Shown: in pieces, positions 19,397 through 27,463 of the stretch
Layout of the letters: each line of letters starts with the position of its first letter
Position numbering within the stretch: position 1 is the first letter of the stretch
Assembly (NCBI RefSeq): GCF_009866655.1
Contig: NZ_CP047420.1
Coordinates: forward strand, 62,001-126,000
DNA from: Rathayibacter sp. VKM Ac-2804
Lineage (GTDB): Bacteria > Actinomycetota > Actinomycetes > Actinomycetales > Microbacteriaceae
Reading direction: 5' to 3'
DNA: 64,000 nt
Translations under genes and position numbers: made by a program
Notes under the pieces: generated by a model
Seen by the model: only the letters and a program-made list of their open reading frames with translations
Database searches by the model: none
Told to the model about the DNA's origin: nothing

Positions 19397-19780
19397 ATGA
19401 CCATCACCGAGAGCCCCCTCCTCACGGGAGACGTCTACTCCGCCGACTGCCCGAGCCGCGAGGTCTTCGGGCACGTCACGAGCAAGTGGGGAGTACTCGT
19501 CCTCGCTGCCCTGGCCGAGCGCAGCCTGCGCTGGGGCGAGCTGCGGCGCCGGATCGGCGGCATCAGCGAGAAGATGCTGGCGCAGACCCTCCGGACCCTC
19601 GAGGAGGACGGCTTCGTGCACCGCGAGGCGCACGCCGTGATCCCGCCGCGGGTCGACTACGCGCTGACGCCGCTCGGAGCCGAGCTGGCCGAGCGGCTGC
19701 TGCCCGTCGTCGAGTGGATCGCGGGCAACGTCGGCGCGGTGCTGGCGGCCCGAGACGCCCGCCGGAGCGACGAAGGGTAG
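19397..19780 (+). CDS. HxlR-family transcriptional regulator
   Basis: 127 residues. The winged helix is clear: VFGHVTSKWGVLVLAAL (about 24-40), LRWGELRRRIGGISEKML (about 44-61) and LTPLGAELAE. Cys18 (SADCPSREVF) is the N-terminal cysteine that senses electrophiles or disulfide stress in HypR/YodB/QorR proteins. It probably represses itself and the divergent quinone reductase. Confidence 0.92.
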   Translation: MTITESPLLTGDVYSADCPSREVFGHVTSKWGVLVLAALAERSLRWGELRRRIGGISEKMLAQTLRTLEEDGFVHREAHAVIPPRVDYALTPLGAELAERLLPVVEWIAGNVGAVLAARDARRSDEG

Positions 19781-19800
19781 CCTCACCTTCTTGTGAGAAC

Positions 19801-19822
19801 GTTCATGTTCCGTTCAGGGAGA
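19801..19822 (+). promoter_or_regulatory. PHO-box-like direct repeat upstream of phoX
   Basis: GTTCATGTTCC and GTTCAGGGAGA are consecutive 11-base units starting with GTTCA, the unit length and core of actinobacterial PhoP boxes. They lie about 77-98 bases before the phoX start and just after the end of the HxlR gene. Confidence 0.55.
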
Positions 19823-19898
19823 GGCCTCCGCTGAGCGGCGTGCGCGTCCCTTCGCCCTGGTCGACTCGGACGCACTGCTGCCGATCGAAGGACACCGC

Positions 19899-22319
19899 AT
19901 GACCGACACCGCCCGCCGCCCGCTCCTCCTCCCCATGGCGGGGCACGTGCGCGGCAAGCGCAGCCCTGTCACCTGCGCCCTGAAGTGCGCCAACGCGTGC
20001 TCGACCGCCACCTGCAACACCTCGCACAACAGCTCGTTCCGCGACATCGTCGCGCGGCAGATCTCGCGCCGCAGCGCCCTCGGCCTCGGCCTCGCCGGCG
20101 CGGTCACTGTCGCCGTCGCCTCGGCCGGCGGCGCCCCCACCGCGGAGGCCGCCGTCGCCGGCGCCGCGGTCGGCGGCTCCCCGCTCGCCTTCACCCCGAT
20201 CGCCCCGGTCCCCTACACGGTCGACGAGTTCACCGTCCCCGAGGGCTTCGCCTGGCAGCCGATCATCCGCTGGGGCGACCCGCTCTTCGCCGACAGCCCC
20301 GCCTTCGACATCGAGAACCAGACGGAGGCCGCCCAGGCCGCCCAGTTCGGCTACAACAACGACTACACCGACATCGTCGAGATCCCCGGCTCGAAGCGCC
20401 TGCGCGCGCTGCTGGTCGTGAACCACGAGTACACGAACGAGTCGATCATGTTCTCGGCCGCTCAGCTCGAGGCGGAGCCCGAGCGCGTGCGCGCCGTCGG
20501 CCGCGCCGCCCACGGCCTCAGCGTCGTCGAGCTGGTGCGCACCGCCGTCGACCGCCCCTGGGCCTACGTCCGCGGTGGCGAGCACAACCGCCGCTACCTG
20601 ATCGACACCCCCTACGAGGTCACCGGCGCCGCGGCCGGCTCGGCGCTGCTGAAGACCGTCGCCGACCCGACGGGGCGCTCCGTCCTCGGCACGCTCGGCA
20701 ACTGCTCCGGCGGCACCACGCCGTGGGGCACGATCCTCTCGGGCGAGGAGAACTTCAACGGCTACTTCCGCGCGACCGCGACCAGCGACGCCGAGAAGCG
20801 CTACGGACTCGCCGACGCCGAGACCGCGCGCCTCTGGGAACTCGACGACCCCCGCTTCGACGCCCGCACGCCCGGCTACGAGAACGAGCCCAACCGCTTC
20901 GGCTGGATCGTCGAGTTCGACCCCTTCGAGCCGGAGTCCACCCCGAAGAAGCACACCGCGCTCGGCCGCCTGAAGCACGAGGGCGCGAACGTCATCGTCG
21001 CCCCCGACGGCCGCGTGGTCGCCTACCAGGGCGACGACGAGCGCTTCGACTACCTCTACAAGTTCGTCTCGAAGAAGCGCTACATCGAGGGCGACCGCGC
21101 GCACAACAAGACGCTGCTCGAGGAGGGCGACCTCTTCGTCGCGAGCTTCACCGGCGACTCCCCCGTCGCCGAGATCACCGGCACCGGCGCGGTCCCCTCC
21201 GACGGCGGCTTCGACGGCATCGGCGCCTGGCTGCCCCTGGTCGTCGACGGCGCGTCGATGATCGCCGGCATGAGCGTCGAGGAGGTGCTCGTGCACACCC
21301 GCATGGCCGCCGACATCGCCGGCGCGACCAAGATGGACCGCTGCGAGGACGTCCAGCCGAGCCTGGTCAGCGGCCGGATCTACGTCGCCTGCACCAACAA
21401 CTCCAACCGCGGCACCGAGGGCAAGGAGGGGCCGACGGAGGTCAACCCGCGCACCGAGAACCGCGACGGCCACATCGTCGAGATCATCGAGGACGGCGGC
21501 GACCAGACCGGCCGCACCTTCACCTGGAACCTGCTGATGCTGTGCGGCGACGTCGCGCAGGGCGACACGGTGTACTTCTCCGGCTTCCCGGTCGACCAGG
21601 TCTCGCCGATCTCCTGCCCGGACAACCTCGCCTTCGACTCGGTCGGGAACCTCTGGATCTCGACCGACGGCGCCCCCAGCGGCATCGGCTACAACGACGG
21701 CCTCTTCAAGGTGGCGCTCGAGGGCGCCGAGCGCGGCCGGGTGGAGCAGTTCCTCTCGGTCCCGCGCGACGCCGAGACCTGCGGGCCGATCGTGCACGAC
21801 CAGGACCAGCACGTGTTCGTGGCCGTCCAGCACCCGGGCGAGGAGGGCACCTTCGAGGCGCCCACCTCGTACTTCCCGGACTTCGCGGCCGTCGGAGCCC
21901 TCGCGGCCGGCGCCGTGGCGGCGCCGCGCCCGACGATCGTGCAGATCCTGCCGGCCTCGCAGCTCGTCGCCCCGACGCCCACGCCGACCGCCGGGCCCAC
22001 CACGGCGCCGACGGCGACTCCGACGGCCGCGCCCACCTCGGGACCGACCTCCGCGCCGACGGCGGCACCCACCGCCGGGCCGACCGCGACGCCGACGGCC
22101 GGACCGACCGCCGGGCCCACCGTGCCGACGGCCGCGCCGACCGGCACGCCCGTTCCGCTGCCCGTCGGCGGCGGCACGACCGGCGGACTCGCCTCGACCG
22201 GCGTCGAGAGCGTCGGCCTCGTCGCCGGAGCGGCGGCGCTGCTCACCGCGGGGGCTGCCGCGCTGGGTCTGGGTGCGCGCCGCCGCGCGGCCGGCACGGA
22301 GGCCGAGCCCGAGGCCTGA
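19899..22319 (+). CDS. phoX: PhoX-type alkaline phosphatase, Tat-exported and sortase-anchored
   Basis: 806 residues. N-terminal Cys cluster (26, 30, 34, 39) precedes a twin-arginine signal SRRSALGLGLAG (56-67). The DUF839/PhoX beta-propeller follows, with NCSGGTTPWGTILSGEENF (about 267-285) and KHEGANVIVAPDGRVVAY. PhoX is a Ca/Fe-dependent phosphomonoesterase. After about residue 690 comes a Pro-Thr-Ala spacer, then LASTG (764-768), a hydrophobic stretch and an ARRR tail: an LAxTG sorting signal of the class E sortase kind. It is expected on the cell wall, induced by phosphate starvation (PHO-box-like site upstream). Confidence 0.9.
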   Translation: MTDTARRPLLLPMAGHVRGKRSPVTCALKCANACSTATCNTSHNSSFRDIVARQISRRSALGLGLAGAVTVAVASAGGAPTAEAAVAGAAVGGSPLAFTPIAPVPYTVDEFTVPEGFAWQPIIRWGDPLFADSPAFDIENQTEAAQAAQFGYNNDYTDIVEIPGSKRLRALLVVNHEYTNESIMFSAAQLEAEPERVRAVGRAAHGLSVVELVRTAVDRPWAYVRGGEHNRRYLIDTPYEVTGAAAGSALLKTVADPTGRSVLGTLGNCSGGTTPWGTILSGEENFNGYFRATATSDAEKRYGLADAETARLWELDDPRFDARTPGYENEPNRFGWIVEFDPFEPESTPKKHTALGRLKHEGANVIVAPDGRVVAYQGDDERFDYLYKFVSKKRYIEGDRAHNKTLLEEGDLFVASFTGDSPVAEITGTGAVPSDGGFDGIGAWLPLVVDGASMIAGMSVEEVLVHTRMAADIAGATKMDRCEDVQPSLVSGRIYVACTNNSNRGTEGKEGPTEVNPRTENRDGHIVEIIEDGGDQTGRTFTWNLLMLCGDVAQGDTVYFSGFPVDQVSPISCPDNLAFDSVGNLWISTDGAPSGIGYNDGLFKVALEGAERGRVEQFLSVPRDAETCGPIVHDQDQHVFVAVQHPGEEGTFEAPTSYFPDFAAVGALAAGAVAAPRPTIVQILPASQLVAPTPTPTAGPTTAPTATPTAAPTSGPTSAPTAAPTAGPTATPTAGPTAGPTVPTAAPTGTPVPLPVGGGTTGGLASTGVESVGLVAGAAALLTAGAAALGLGARRRAAGTEAEPEA

Positions 22320-22339
22320 TCCGGCGCCGACGGTGCGCG

Positions 22340-22420
22340 TCCGATCTGCAGGCGATCGAGGTCTCCGCAGCGCCCTTCCCGGGACGGAAGGCGTTCTCCG
22401 CGGGCCGATCGCCTGCAGAA
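22340..22420. repeat. Family C hairpin, copy 1
   Basis: TCTGCAGGCGATCG (22345-22358) pairs with CGATCGCCTGCAGA (22406-22419); an inner CTTCCcgggacGGAAG pair tightens the loop. It lies 20 bases after phoX and could terminate it. A second, related hairpin is on the other side of the PAP2 gene. Confidence 0.75.
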
Positions 22421-22485
22421 CGGACCGCCACCTGCAGAACGGGCCGGTCCCGAGACGGATCAGCGGGTGCGCTAGGTTGGGCGCG

Positions 22486-23007
22486 ATGTCGACCCTCCGG
22501 AGCCGCGAGTCCGCGGTCATCGTCGCCGTGCAGCGCTCGCCGCTGGCACCGCCCCTGCGCCCGATCGCCCGATGGCTGAGCTTCTTCGGCGAGCACGCCG
22601 CGGGCTGGCTGCTGCTGGGCGTGGTCGGTGCGTTCGCCGATCCGTCGCGCTTCTGGGCGTGGGCGCTCTGCGACGTCGCGATCGTCGTCGCGCACGGGCT
22701 GTCGATCGTGATCAAGCGCGTCGTCCGGCGGCCGCGGCCCCTCGGCGAGGGTGTCGAGGTGCGGGGCACGGCGCCGAGCAAGTTGAGCTTCCCGAGCTCG
22801 CACGCGTCCTCGACCACCGCGGCGGCGATCGTGTTCGCCGTGATGCTGCCCGCGCTCTGGCCGCTCGCCGTCCTCGTGGTGCTGGTGATGCTGCTGTCCC
22901 GGATCGTGCTCGGGATGCACTTCCCGACCGACGTGCTCGCGGGCGCCGCGCTCGGCACGCTCGCGGCGTCGGCGGCGCTGCCGTTCCTGCCGCTGCTCTC
23001 GGCCTAG
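22486..23007 (+). CDS. PAP2-superfamily membrane phosphatase
   Basis: 173 residues with about four to five membrane helices. The acid-phosphatase signature is complete: KRVVRRPRP (77-85), PSSHAS (103-108) and SRIVLGMHFPTDV (138-150, with catalytic His145 and Asp149). It dephosphorylates a lipid phosphate. Given the DPPR synthase and DprE1/E2 genes 7-10 kb away, decaprenyl-phosphoribose-5-phosphate phosphatase is one candidate; undecaprenyl-diphosphate phosphatase is another (inference). It is flanked by two family C hairpins. Confidence 0.85.
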   Translation: MSTLRSRESAVIVAVQRSPLAPPLRPIARWLSFFGEHAAGWLLLGVVGAFADPSRFWAWALCDVAIVVAHGLSIVIKRVVRRPRPLGEGVEVRGTAPSKLSFPSSHASSTTAAAIVFAVMLPALWPLAVLVVLVMLLSRIVLGMHFPTDVLAGAALGTLAASAALPFLPLLSA

Positions 23008-23038
23008 CTTCCGGGCGCGGGGGCGTCTGCCATCCGTT

Positions 23039-23123
23039 GTCCGATCTGCAGGCGATCCGCGCGTCCGTCTTCCGCGCCTCGCGGTGGAAGGCGCCTTCCG
23101 CATCGGATCGCCTGCGGATCAGA
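23039..23123. repeat. Family C hairpin, copy 2
   Basis: TCCGATCTGCAGGCGATCCG (23040-23059) pairs with CGGATCGCCTGCGGATCAGA (23104-23123); inner GCCTTCC/GGAAGGC pairs are also present. It follows the PAP2 stop and lies between convergent genes, so it may terminate both. Confidence 0.75.
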
Positions 23124-23198
23124 CGAGAGCCTTCCGGCAGGAAGGCGGAGCGGCCGCGGCCGACGAGGCGGTGGTGAGAGGAGGCGGTGAGTAGCCGG

Positions 23199-23846
23199 TC
23201 AGAGGAGGCGGCGGGCCGAGGCCCAGGCGGTGAGCTCGTAGCGGGAGGAGAGCTGCAGCTTCCGCAGGACCGCCGACACGTGGGACTCGACGGTCTTCAC
23301 CGAGATGAAGAGCTCGGCGGCGGCCTCCTTGTAGGCGTAGCCGCGAGCGATCAGCCGCATCACCTCGCGCTCGCGGGCCGAGAGGCGGTCGAGCTCGTCC
23401 ACGGACTCCGCCTGCTCGCCCGAGAGGGCGCCGAACGCGTCGAGGACGAAGCCGGCCAGGCGCGGGGAGAAGACGGCGTCGCCGCCGTCCACCGCGAGGA
23501 CCGCCCGGCTGACCTCGGCGCCGGAGCTCGTCTTGGTGATGTAGCCGCGAGCGCCGGCGCGGATGACGCCGACCACGTCCTCCGCCGCGTCCGAGACGCT
23601 GAGCGCGAGGAAGCGGACCGCCTCGAGGTGCGCGGCGCTGCGGCGCAGGACCTCGGCGCCGCCGCCGCCCGCCCCGCCGGGCAGGTGCACGTCGAGCAGC
23701 ACCACGTCCGGACGCTCGGCCGCGACCAGCGCGACGGCGGAGTCGACGTCGGCCGCCTCGCCGACGACGTCGAGCTCGGGGGCGAGATCGGCGCGCAGAC
23801 CGGAGCGGAAGATGGAGTGGTCGTCGACCAGCACGACGCGGGTCAC
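23199..23846 (-). CDS. NarL/LuxR-type response regulator
   Basis: 215 residues from GTG 23846. Receiver domain 1-125: acidic pair Asp8-Asp9, phosphoacceptor Asp52 (VLLDVHLPG), and Lys in GYITKTSSG. The C-terminal LuxR HTH (LSAREREVMRLIARGYAY ... ISVKTVESHVSAVLRKL) binds DNA. The start overlaps the stop of the kinase gene (GTGA), so the pair is cotranscribed and coupled. Likely regulator of envelope-stress genes, including the divergent PspC protein (inference). Confidence 0.93.
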   Translation of the reverse strand: MTRVVLVDDHSIFRSGLRADLAPELDVVGEAADVDSAVALVAAERPDVVLLDVHLPGGAGGGGAEVLRRSAAHLEAVRFLALSVSDAAEDVVGVIRAGARGYITKTSSGAEVSRAVLAVDGGDAVFSPRLAGFVLDAFGALSGEQAESVDELDRLSAREREVMRLIARGYAYKEAAAELFISVKTVESHVSAVLRKLQLSSRYELTAWASARRLL

Positions 23847-25060
23847 CGCTCGGCCCCCGCCGGCAGGCGCAGGTGGACCTCGGTGCCCGCGCCGCCCGCT
23901 CCGGGCCGGACGGTCGCGCTGCCGCCCGCGCGCGCCATCCGCCCGACGATCGACTCCCGGATGCCGAGGCGGTCGCCCGGGAGGGCGCCGAGGTCGACTC
24001 CGGGGCCGCGGTCGCGGACGAACACGTCGACCCCGGCGGCGGAGGACTCGACGTAGACCGACACGTCGCCGCCCGCGTGCCGAGCGGCGTTGAGCATCGC
24101 CTCGCGGGTCGCGGCCAGCACGGGCGCGGCGCCCGGCACCGAGGCCCCCACCGCGACCACCTCGAGCGTCGCCGGCCAGTCGAGCTCGATCGCGGCGGCG
24201 ATGGCGCGGATCTCGGCCGCCAGGTCGTTCGCCACCGGCACGTCGCGCTCGAACAGCCAGTCGCGCAGCTCCCGCTCCTGCGCGCGGGCGATGCGGGCGA
24301 CCTCGCTCGACGCGCCCGCGCGGTTCTGGATCAGGGCCAGGGTCTGCAGCACGGAGTCGTGCAGGTGCGCGGCGATCTCGGCGCGCTGCTCCTCGCGGAC
24401 CCGCGCCGCCCGCTCGCCCATCAGCTCGGTCCACAGCGTGACGACCCGGGGGGCGGCGAGCACGCCCGCGGCGACGAGCAGGACGCCGACCGCCAGCACC
24501 GCGTTGACCGCGCTGGGGCGCGCCGTGAGCACGACGGCCCCGGCGACGACGAGGACGGCGCAGGAGGCGAGGCGGACGACGGTGGAGGAGCGCGCCGAGC
24601 GCGAGGTGTCGCCGCGGTCGAAGCCCAGGCTCCAGGCGACGGCGCCGCCCGAGAGCAGCGCGACGGCGGCGAGCGCCCGGGTGACGTCCGCGTCGTCGCC
24701 CCCGCGGAGCGCGACGAGGACCGAGAGCGTCGCGGCGCCGGCGACGCCGACGAGCAGCGCGGCGACCGGGACGGAGCGGCGCACGCCGGCCGCCTCCCCG
24801 CCGGCGTCGCGCAGGGGCACGAGCGCCCAGAGCCACAGGTAGAGCAGTGCGCCGCCGCCGCCCAGCAGGGTCGCGACGATCGCGAGGAAGCGGACCGTCC
24901 CGACGCGCAGGCCCAGGTGCTCGGCGAGCGCCGCGCACACGCCGCCGAGGACGACCCTCCGCTGACGGCGCAGCGGCGGCCGGGCCGACGGCGCTCGGCC
25001 CGGTGGCGGCCCGCTCAGCGGCGGACTCCCGGCGGTGCTCGGGAGGGTGGGTGTGCTCAC
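23843..25060 (-). CDS. Sensor histidine kinase with N-terminal PspC domain
   Basis: 405 residues from GTG 25060. Order: Pro-rich head; PspC domain (about 30-85, RRVVLGGVCAALAEHLGL); several membrane helices; HisKA_3 with HLHDSVLQTLALIQNRA (phospho-His near 234); and HATPase with REAMLNAARHAGG and RDRGPGVDLG. It phosphorylates the downstream LuxR regulator. PspC fusion suggests sensing of membrane stress, as in LiaS/PspC kinases of actinobacteria. Divergent from a second PspC gene across 104 bases. Confidence 0.92.
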   Translation of the reverse strand: MSTPTLPSTAGSPPLSGPPPGRAPSARPPLRRQRRVVLGGVCAALAEHLGLRVGTVRFLAIVATLLGGGGALLYLWLWALVPLRDAGGEAAGVRRSVPVAALLVGVAGAATLSVLVALRGGDDADVTRALAAVALLSGGAVAWSLGFDRGDTSRSARSSTVVRLASCAVLVVAGAVVLTARPSAVNAVLAVGVLLVAAGVLAAPRVVTLWTELMGERAARVREEQRAEIAAHLHDSVLQTLALIQNRAGASSEVARIARAQERELRDWLFERDVPVANDLAAEIRAIAAAIELDWPATLEVVAVGASVPGAAPVLAATREAMLNAARHAGGDVSVYVESSAAGVDVFVRDRGPGVDLGALPGDRLGIRESIVGRMARAGGSATVRPGAGGAGTEVHLRLPAGAER

Positions 25061-25164
25061 CCCTGCATCCAAACAGGTCGTCGGGGTCGACGGGGTGGGA
25101 GTCGGGGTCGGATCAGGGGTTCCCCCGATGGTCGGCGGCTGTGGAGGAGCGTCACACTCGAGCC

Positions 25165-26913
25165 ATGACAGCAGCGAGCACGATCCCGCCGGCGCAGGAG
25201 GACACGGCGGGCGACCCGCCGACTCCCGGCCCCTCCGCACCCGGCGAGCCCGGCCCGGGCTACTCCGGCTCGGACCCCTCCGACCCCGGCCCGGGCGCCG
25301 CGGGCCCCGGCCCCTCCGGCCCCGACGCCCCCTCCGAGAACCGCTTCCTCCTCTGGCTGCGCTCGCTCGACCTGGCCCGCCGGCCCGGCTGGGTCGGCGG
25401 CGTCTGCGCCGGCATCGCCGACCGCCTCGGCATCGACCCGTTGATCGTGCGCGGGGTCTTCGTCGTCGTCGCCGTGCTGGGCGGCCCGGCCTTCCTCTTC
25501 TACGCGGCAGCCTGGCTGCTGCTGCCCGACGAGGACGGCGTGCTGCCGGTCGAGGAGCTGCTCGGCGGCCGCCTGACCCGCGTGCACGCCGCCATCGGGG
25601 CCCTCGTCCTCGCCTCGATGCTCCCCGTCGCGCAGGGCTTCTGGTCGCTCGGCGGCGCGTACACCGGCGCGGCGCCCTGGGCGCCCGCCACCGGCCGCGC
25701 CCTCTGGACCGTCGTCGTCCTCGTGCTCATCGTGCTCTTCGTGGTTTGGATCGCCCGCCGCTCCGGTCGAGCCGACCGGACGCCCCCGCCGTACGGCACC
25801 CCCGCAGGACCCGGCGCCTCGACCGCCGGCTACCCCGCTCCCAGCGGAGAGCCCGCGAGCGGCGCTCGCCTCCTGCCCCCGCAGCGCCCCACCGAGGCGC
25901 GCCCGAGCACCCCGGAGGACCTCGCGCTGTGGCGCGAGCGCCAGGAGGAGTGGAAGGCCGAGCGGGAGGCGTTCCGCGCCCAGGAGAGCGCGACCGCCCG
26001 CGAGACGGCCCGCGCCCGAGCGGAGGAGTCTCGCCAGCGAGCGGGCGCCATCACCGCGGCTCGGCTCGAGCGGCGGCGACAGCACCGCGAGGCGAACCCG
26101 CGGCTGCGGCGGAGCGTCACCCTGCTCGTGCTCGGCCTGGCGGCCGTCGCCGGTGCGATCGCGTCGCTCACCGTCTCCGGCTCGACCGCGACCGTGGTCG
26201 GCTTCAGCGTCGCGACCCTGGTGCTCGGGCTCGCGATCGTGGCGGCCGGGCTGCTCCGCCGGCGCGCGATCCTCCTGATCGCTGTCTCGGTGATCACGGT
26301 GCTGACGGCCTCGACGGCGTCGCTCGTCCCGCCCGAGCGCCGGCTGCTGCCGATGCTCAGCTCGTACGGCCTCTCGAACGCGGTTCCCGGCAGCTACGCG
26401 ATGGTGGCGGGCGACCTGCAGATCACGATCGACCCGTCGCTGGGTGACCCGGGCGAGGTGATCGACGTCTGGCAGGGCGCCGGGAACATCACCGTCATGC
26501 CGATGGAGGGGGCGGCGGTCCGCCTCGAGGCGACCACGGCGAACGGCTACTACTGGCTGACGACCGCCTTCGCCGACGGCGACGTGGGGTCCGACCCGGT
26601 GGACGTCGAGTACAGCCGCGACGGAGCCACCTGGACGCAGACCTTCGGCGACCCGGACGCCGAGCCGGTCGTCGTCCGGATCGCGCAGGGCCGCGGCGGG
26701 GTCACCGTCTACGACCGGACCGCCGAGGACTCGACCAGCGGCGCCGCACTCGACCCGGACGGCCCTGCGACCGCGGAACCGACCGACCTCCCGGCCCCGG
26801 CGGACACCGACGCCCCGACGGATCCCGGCACCACGACGGACCCCGGCACCCCGACAGACCCCGGCAGCACGACCGGAACCGACAGCACGACCCCGACGGA
26901 GGCAGGACGATGA
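25165..26913 (+). CDS. PspC-domain membrane protein
   Basis: 582 residues. A Pro/Gly-rich head (1-58), PspC domain (about 63-118; GWVGGVCAGIADRLGIDP), a helix pair, a long Arg/Glu-rich region (about 245-315), four further helices, then a soluble C-terminal part resembling toast-rack/DUF2154 sheets, and a Thr-Pro-Asp tail of PTDPGT units. It is probably the partner or target of the divergent two-component system. Envelope-stress role is inferred from domain and context. Confidence 0.85.
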   Translation: MTAASTIPPAQEDTAGDPPTPGPSAPGEPGPGYSGSDPSDPGPGAAGPGPSGPDAPSENRFLLWLRSLDLARRPGWVGGVCAGIADRLGIDPLIVRGVFVVVAVLGGPAFLFYAAAWLLLPDEDGVLPVEELLGGRLTRVHAAIGALVLASMLPVAQGFWSLGGAYTGAAPWAPATGRALWTVVVLVLIVLFVVWIARRSGRADRTPPPYGTPAGPGASTAGYPAPSGEPASGARLLPPQRPTEARPSTPEDLALWRERQEEWKAEREAFRAQESATARETARARAEESRQRAGAITAARLERRRQHREANPRLRRSVTLLVLGLAAVAGAIASLTVSGSTATVVGFSVATLVLGLAIVAAGLLRRRAILLIAVSVITVLTASTASLVPPERRLLPMLSSYGLSNAVPGSYAMVAGDLQITIDPSLGDPGEVIDVWQGAGNITVMPMEGAAVRLEATTANGYYWLTTAFADGDVGSDPVDVEYSRDGATWTQTFGDPDAEPVVVRIAQGRGGVTVYDRTAEDSTSGAALDPDGPATAEPTDLPAPADTDAPTDPGTTTDPGTPTDPGSTTGTDSTTPTEAGR

Positions 26914-27182
26914 CCGCGCAGAGCACCACCGCCACGCAGACCAGCACCGCCCCCGAGACCGCGCAGCGGCCCAGGATCCGCGCCGGCGCGGTCGTCTGGG
27001 GACTCGTCCAGGCCGTCGTGGCGGTCCTCCTGCTCCTCGTCGCCGCCGACGCCGGGCTGCGGACCGCCGTCGTCGACTGGGCGCTCTCGCTCGGCCCGGC
27101 CGGAGCCGCCGCGATCGCGATCGCCGCGCTGGGCACGATCGCCCTCCTGATCGGCCTCGTCCGGGTCCTCGATCGGCGCTGA
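26910..27182 (+). CDS. Small two-helix membrane protein
   Basis: 90 residues. The Thr/Ala-rich head is followed by two hydrophobic helices (about 28-50 and 62-85) and an Arg-rich end (VRVLDRR). The start overlaps the stop of the PspC gene (ATGA), so translation is coupled. No known family is recognised; a role with the PspC protein is inferred from the overlap. Confidence 0.8.
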   Translation: MTAQSTTATQTSTAPETAQRPRIRAGAVVWGLVQAVVAVLLLLVAADAGLRTAVVDWALSLGPAGAAAIAIAALGTIALLIGLVRVLDRR

Positions 27183-27221
27183 CGAGCGGCAGGACCGCGC
27201 CCACCACCCGGAAGCGCGCAA

Positions 27222-27280
27222 CATCAGCCAGGAGTGCCCCTCATCGCCCGTCAGCGATGAGACGGCCTCCTGGCTGATGT
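27222..27280. terminator. Nested inverted repeat after the PspC operon
   Basis: ACATCAGCCAGGAG (27222-27235) pairs exactly with CTCCTGGCTGATGT (27267-27280). CTCATCGC (27240-27247) and GCGATGAG (27254-27261) form an inner stem. This is a strong 59-base cruciform 40 bases after the operon's last stop, with no T-run. Confidence 0.65.
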
Positions 27281-27336
27281 CCGTGCACGCCCCGCGCCCG
27301 GAGCGACCGGCGCACCCACCCGCAACCCCCTAGGCC

Positions 27337-27374
27337 GAGGCCGGACACGAGCGCAGACTCGCAGTCCGGCCTCG
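27337..27374. repeat. 11-bp inverted repeat before the antiporter
   Basis: CGAGGCCGGAC (27337-27347) and GTCCGGCCTCG (27364-27374) are exact inverses around 16 bases. They lie about 90 bases upstream of the antiporter start. The role is unknown; regulatory or a second terminator. Confidence 0.5.
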
Positions 27375-27463
27375 ACCGCGCGCGCGAGCCTCCGCCCGCG
27401 CACGGACAGGCGCCTCCCCCTCCCCGAATCGAGACCGCCGATGCCGCACGCCGCCCGCAGGAC

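Noticed and set aside
19803..22958. A 1051-codon minus-strand frame opposite phoX and PAP2
   Set aside because: Same reason; its sequence is low-complexity and the plus-strand genes have clear motifs.
22486..23007. Insertion sequence or compound transposon around PAP2
   Set aside because: No transposase, and the flanking hairpins are short and each internally symmetrical; kept only as a repeat finding.
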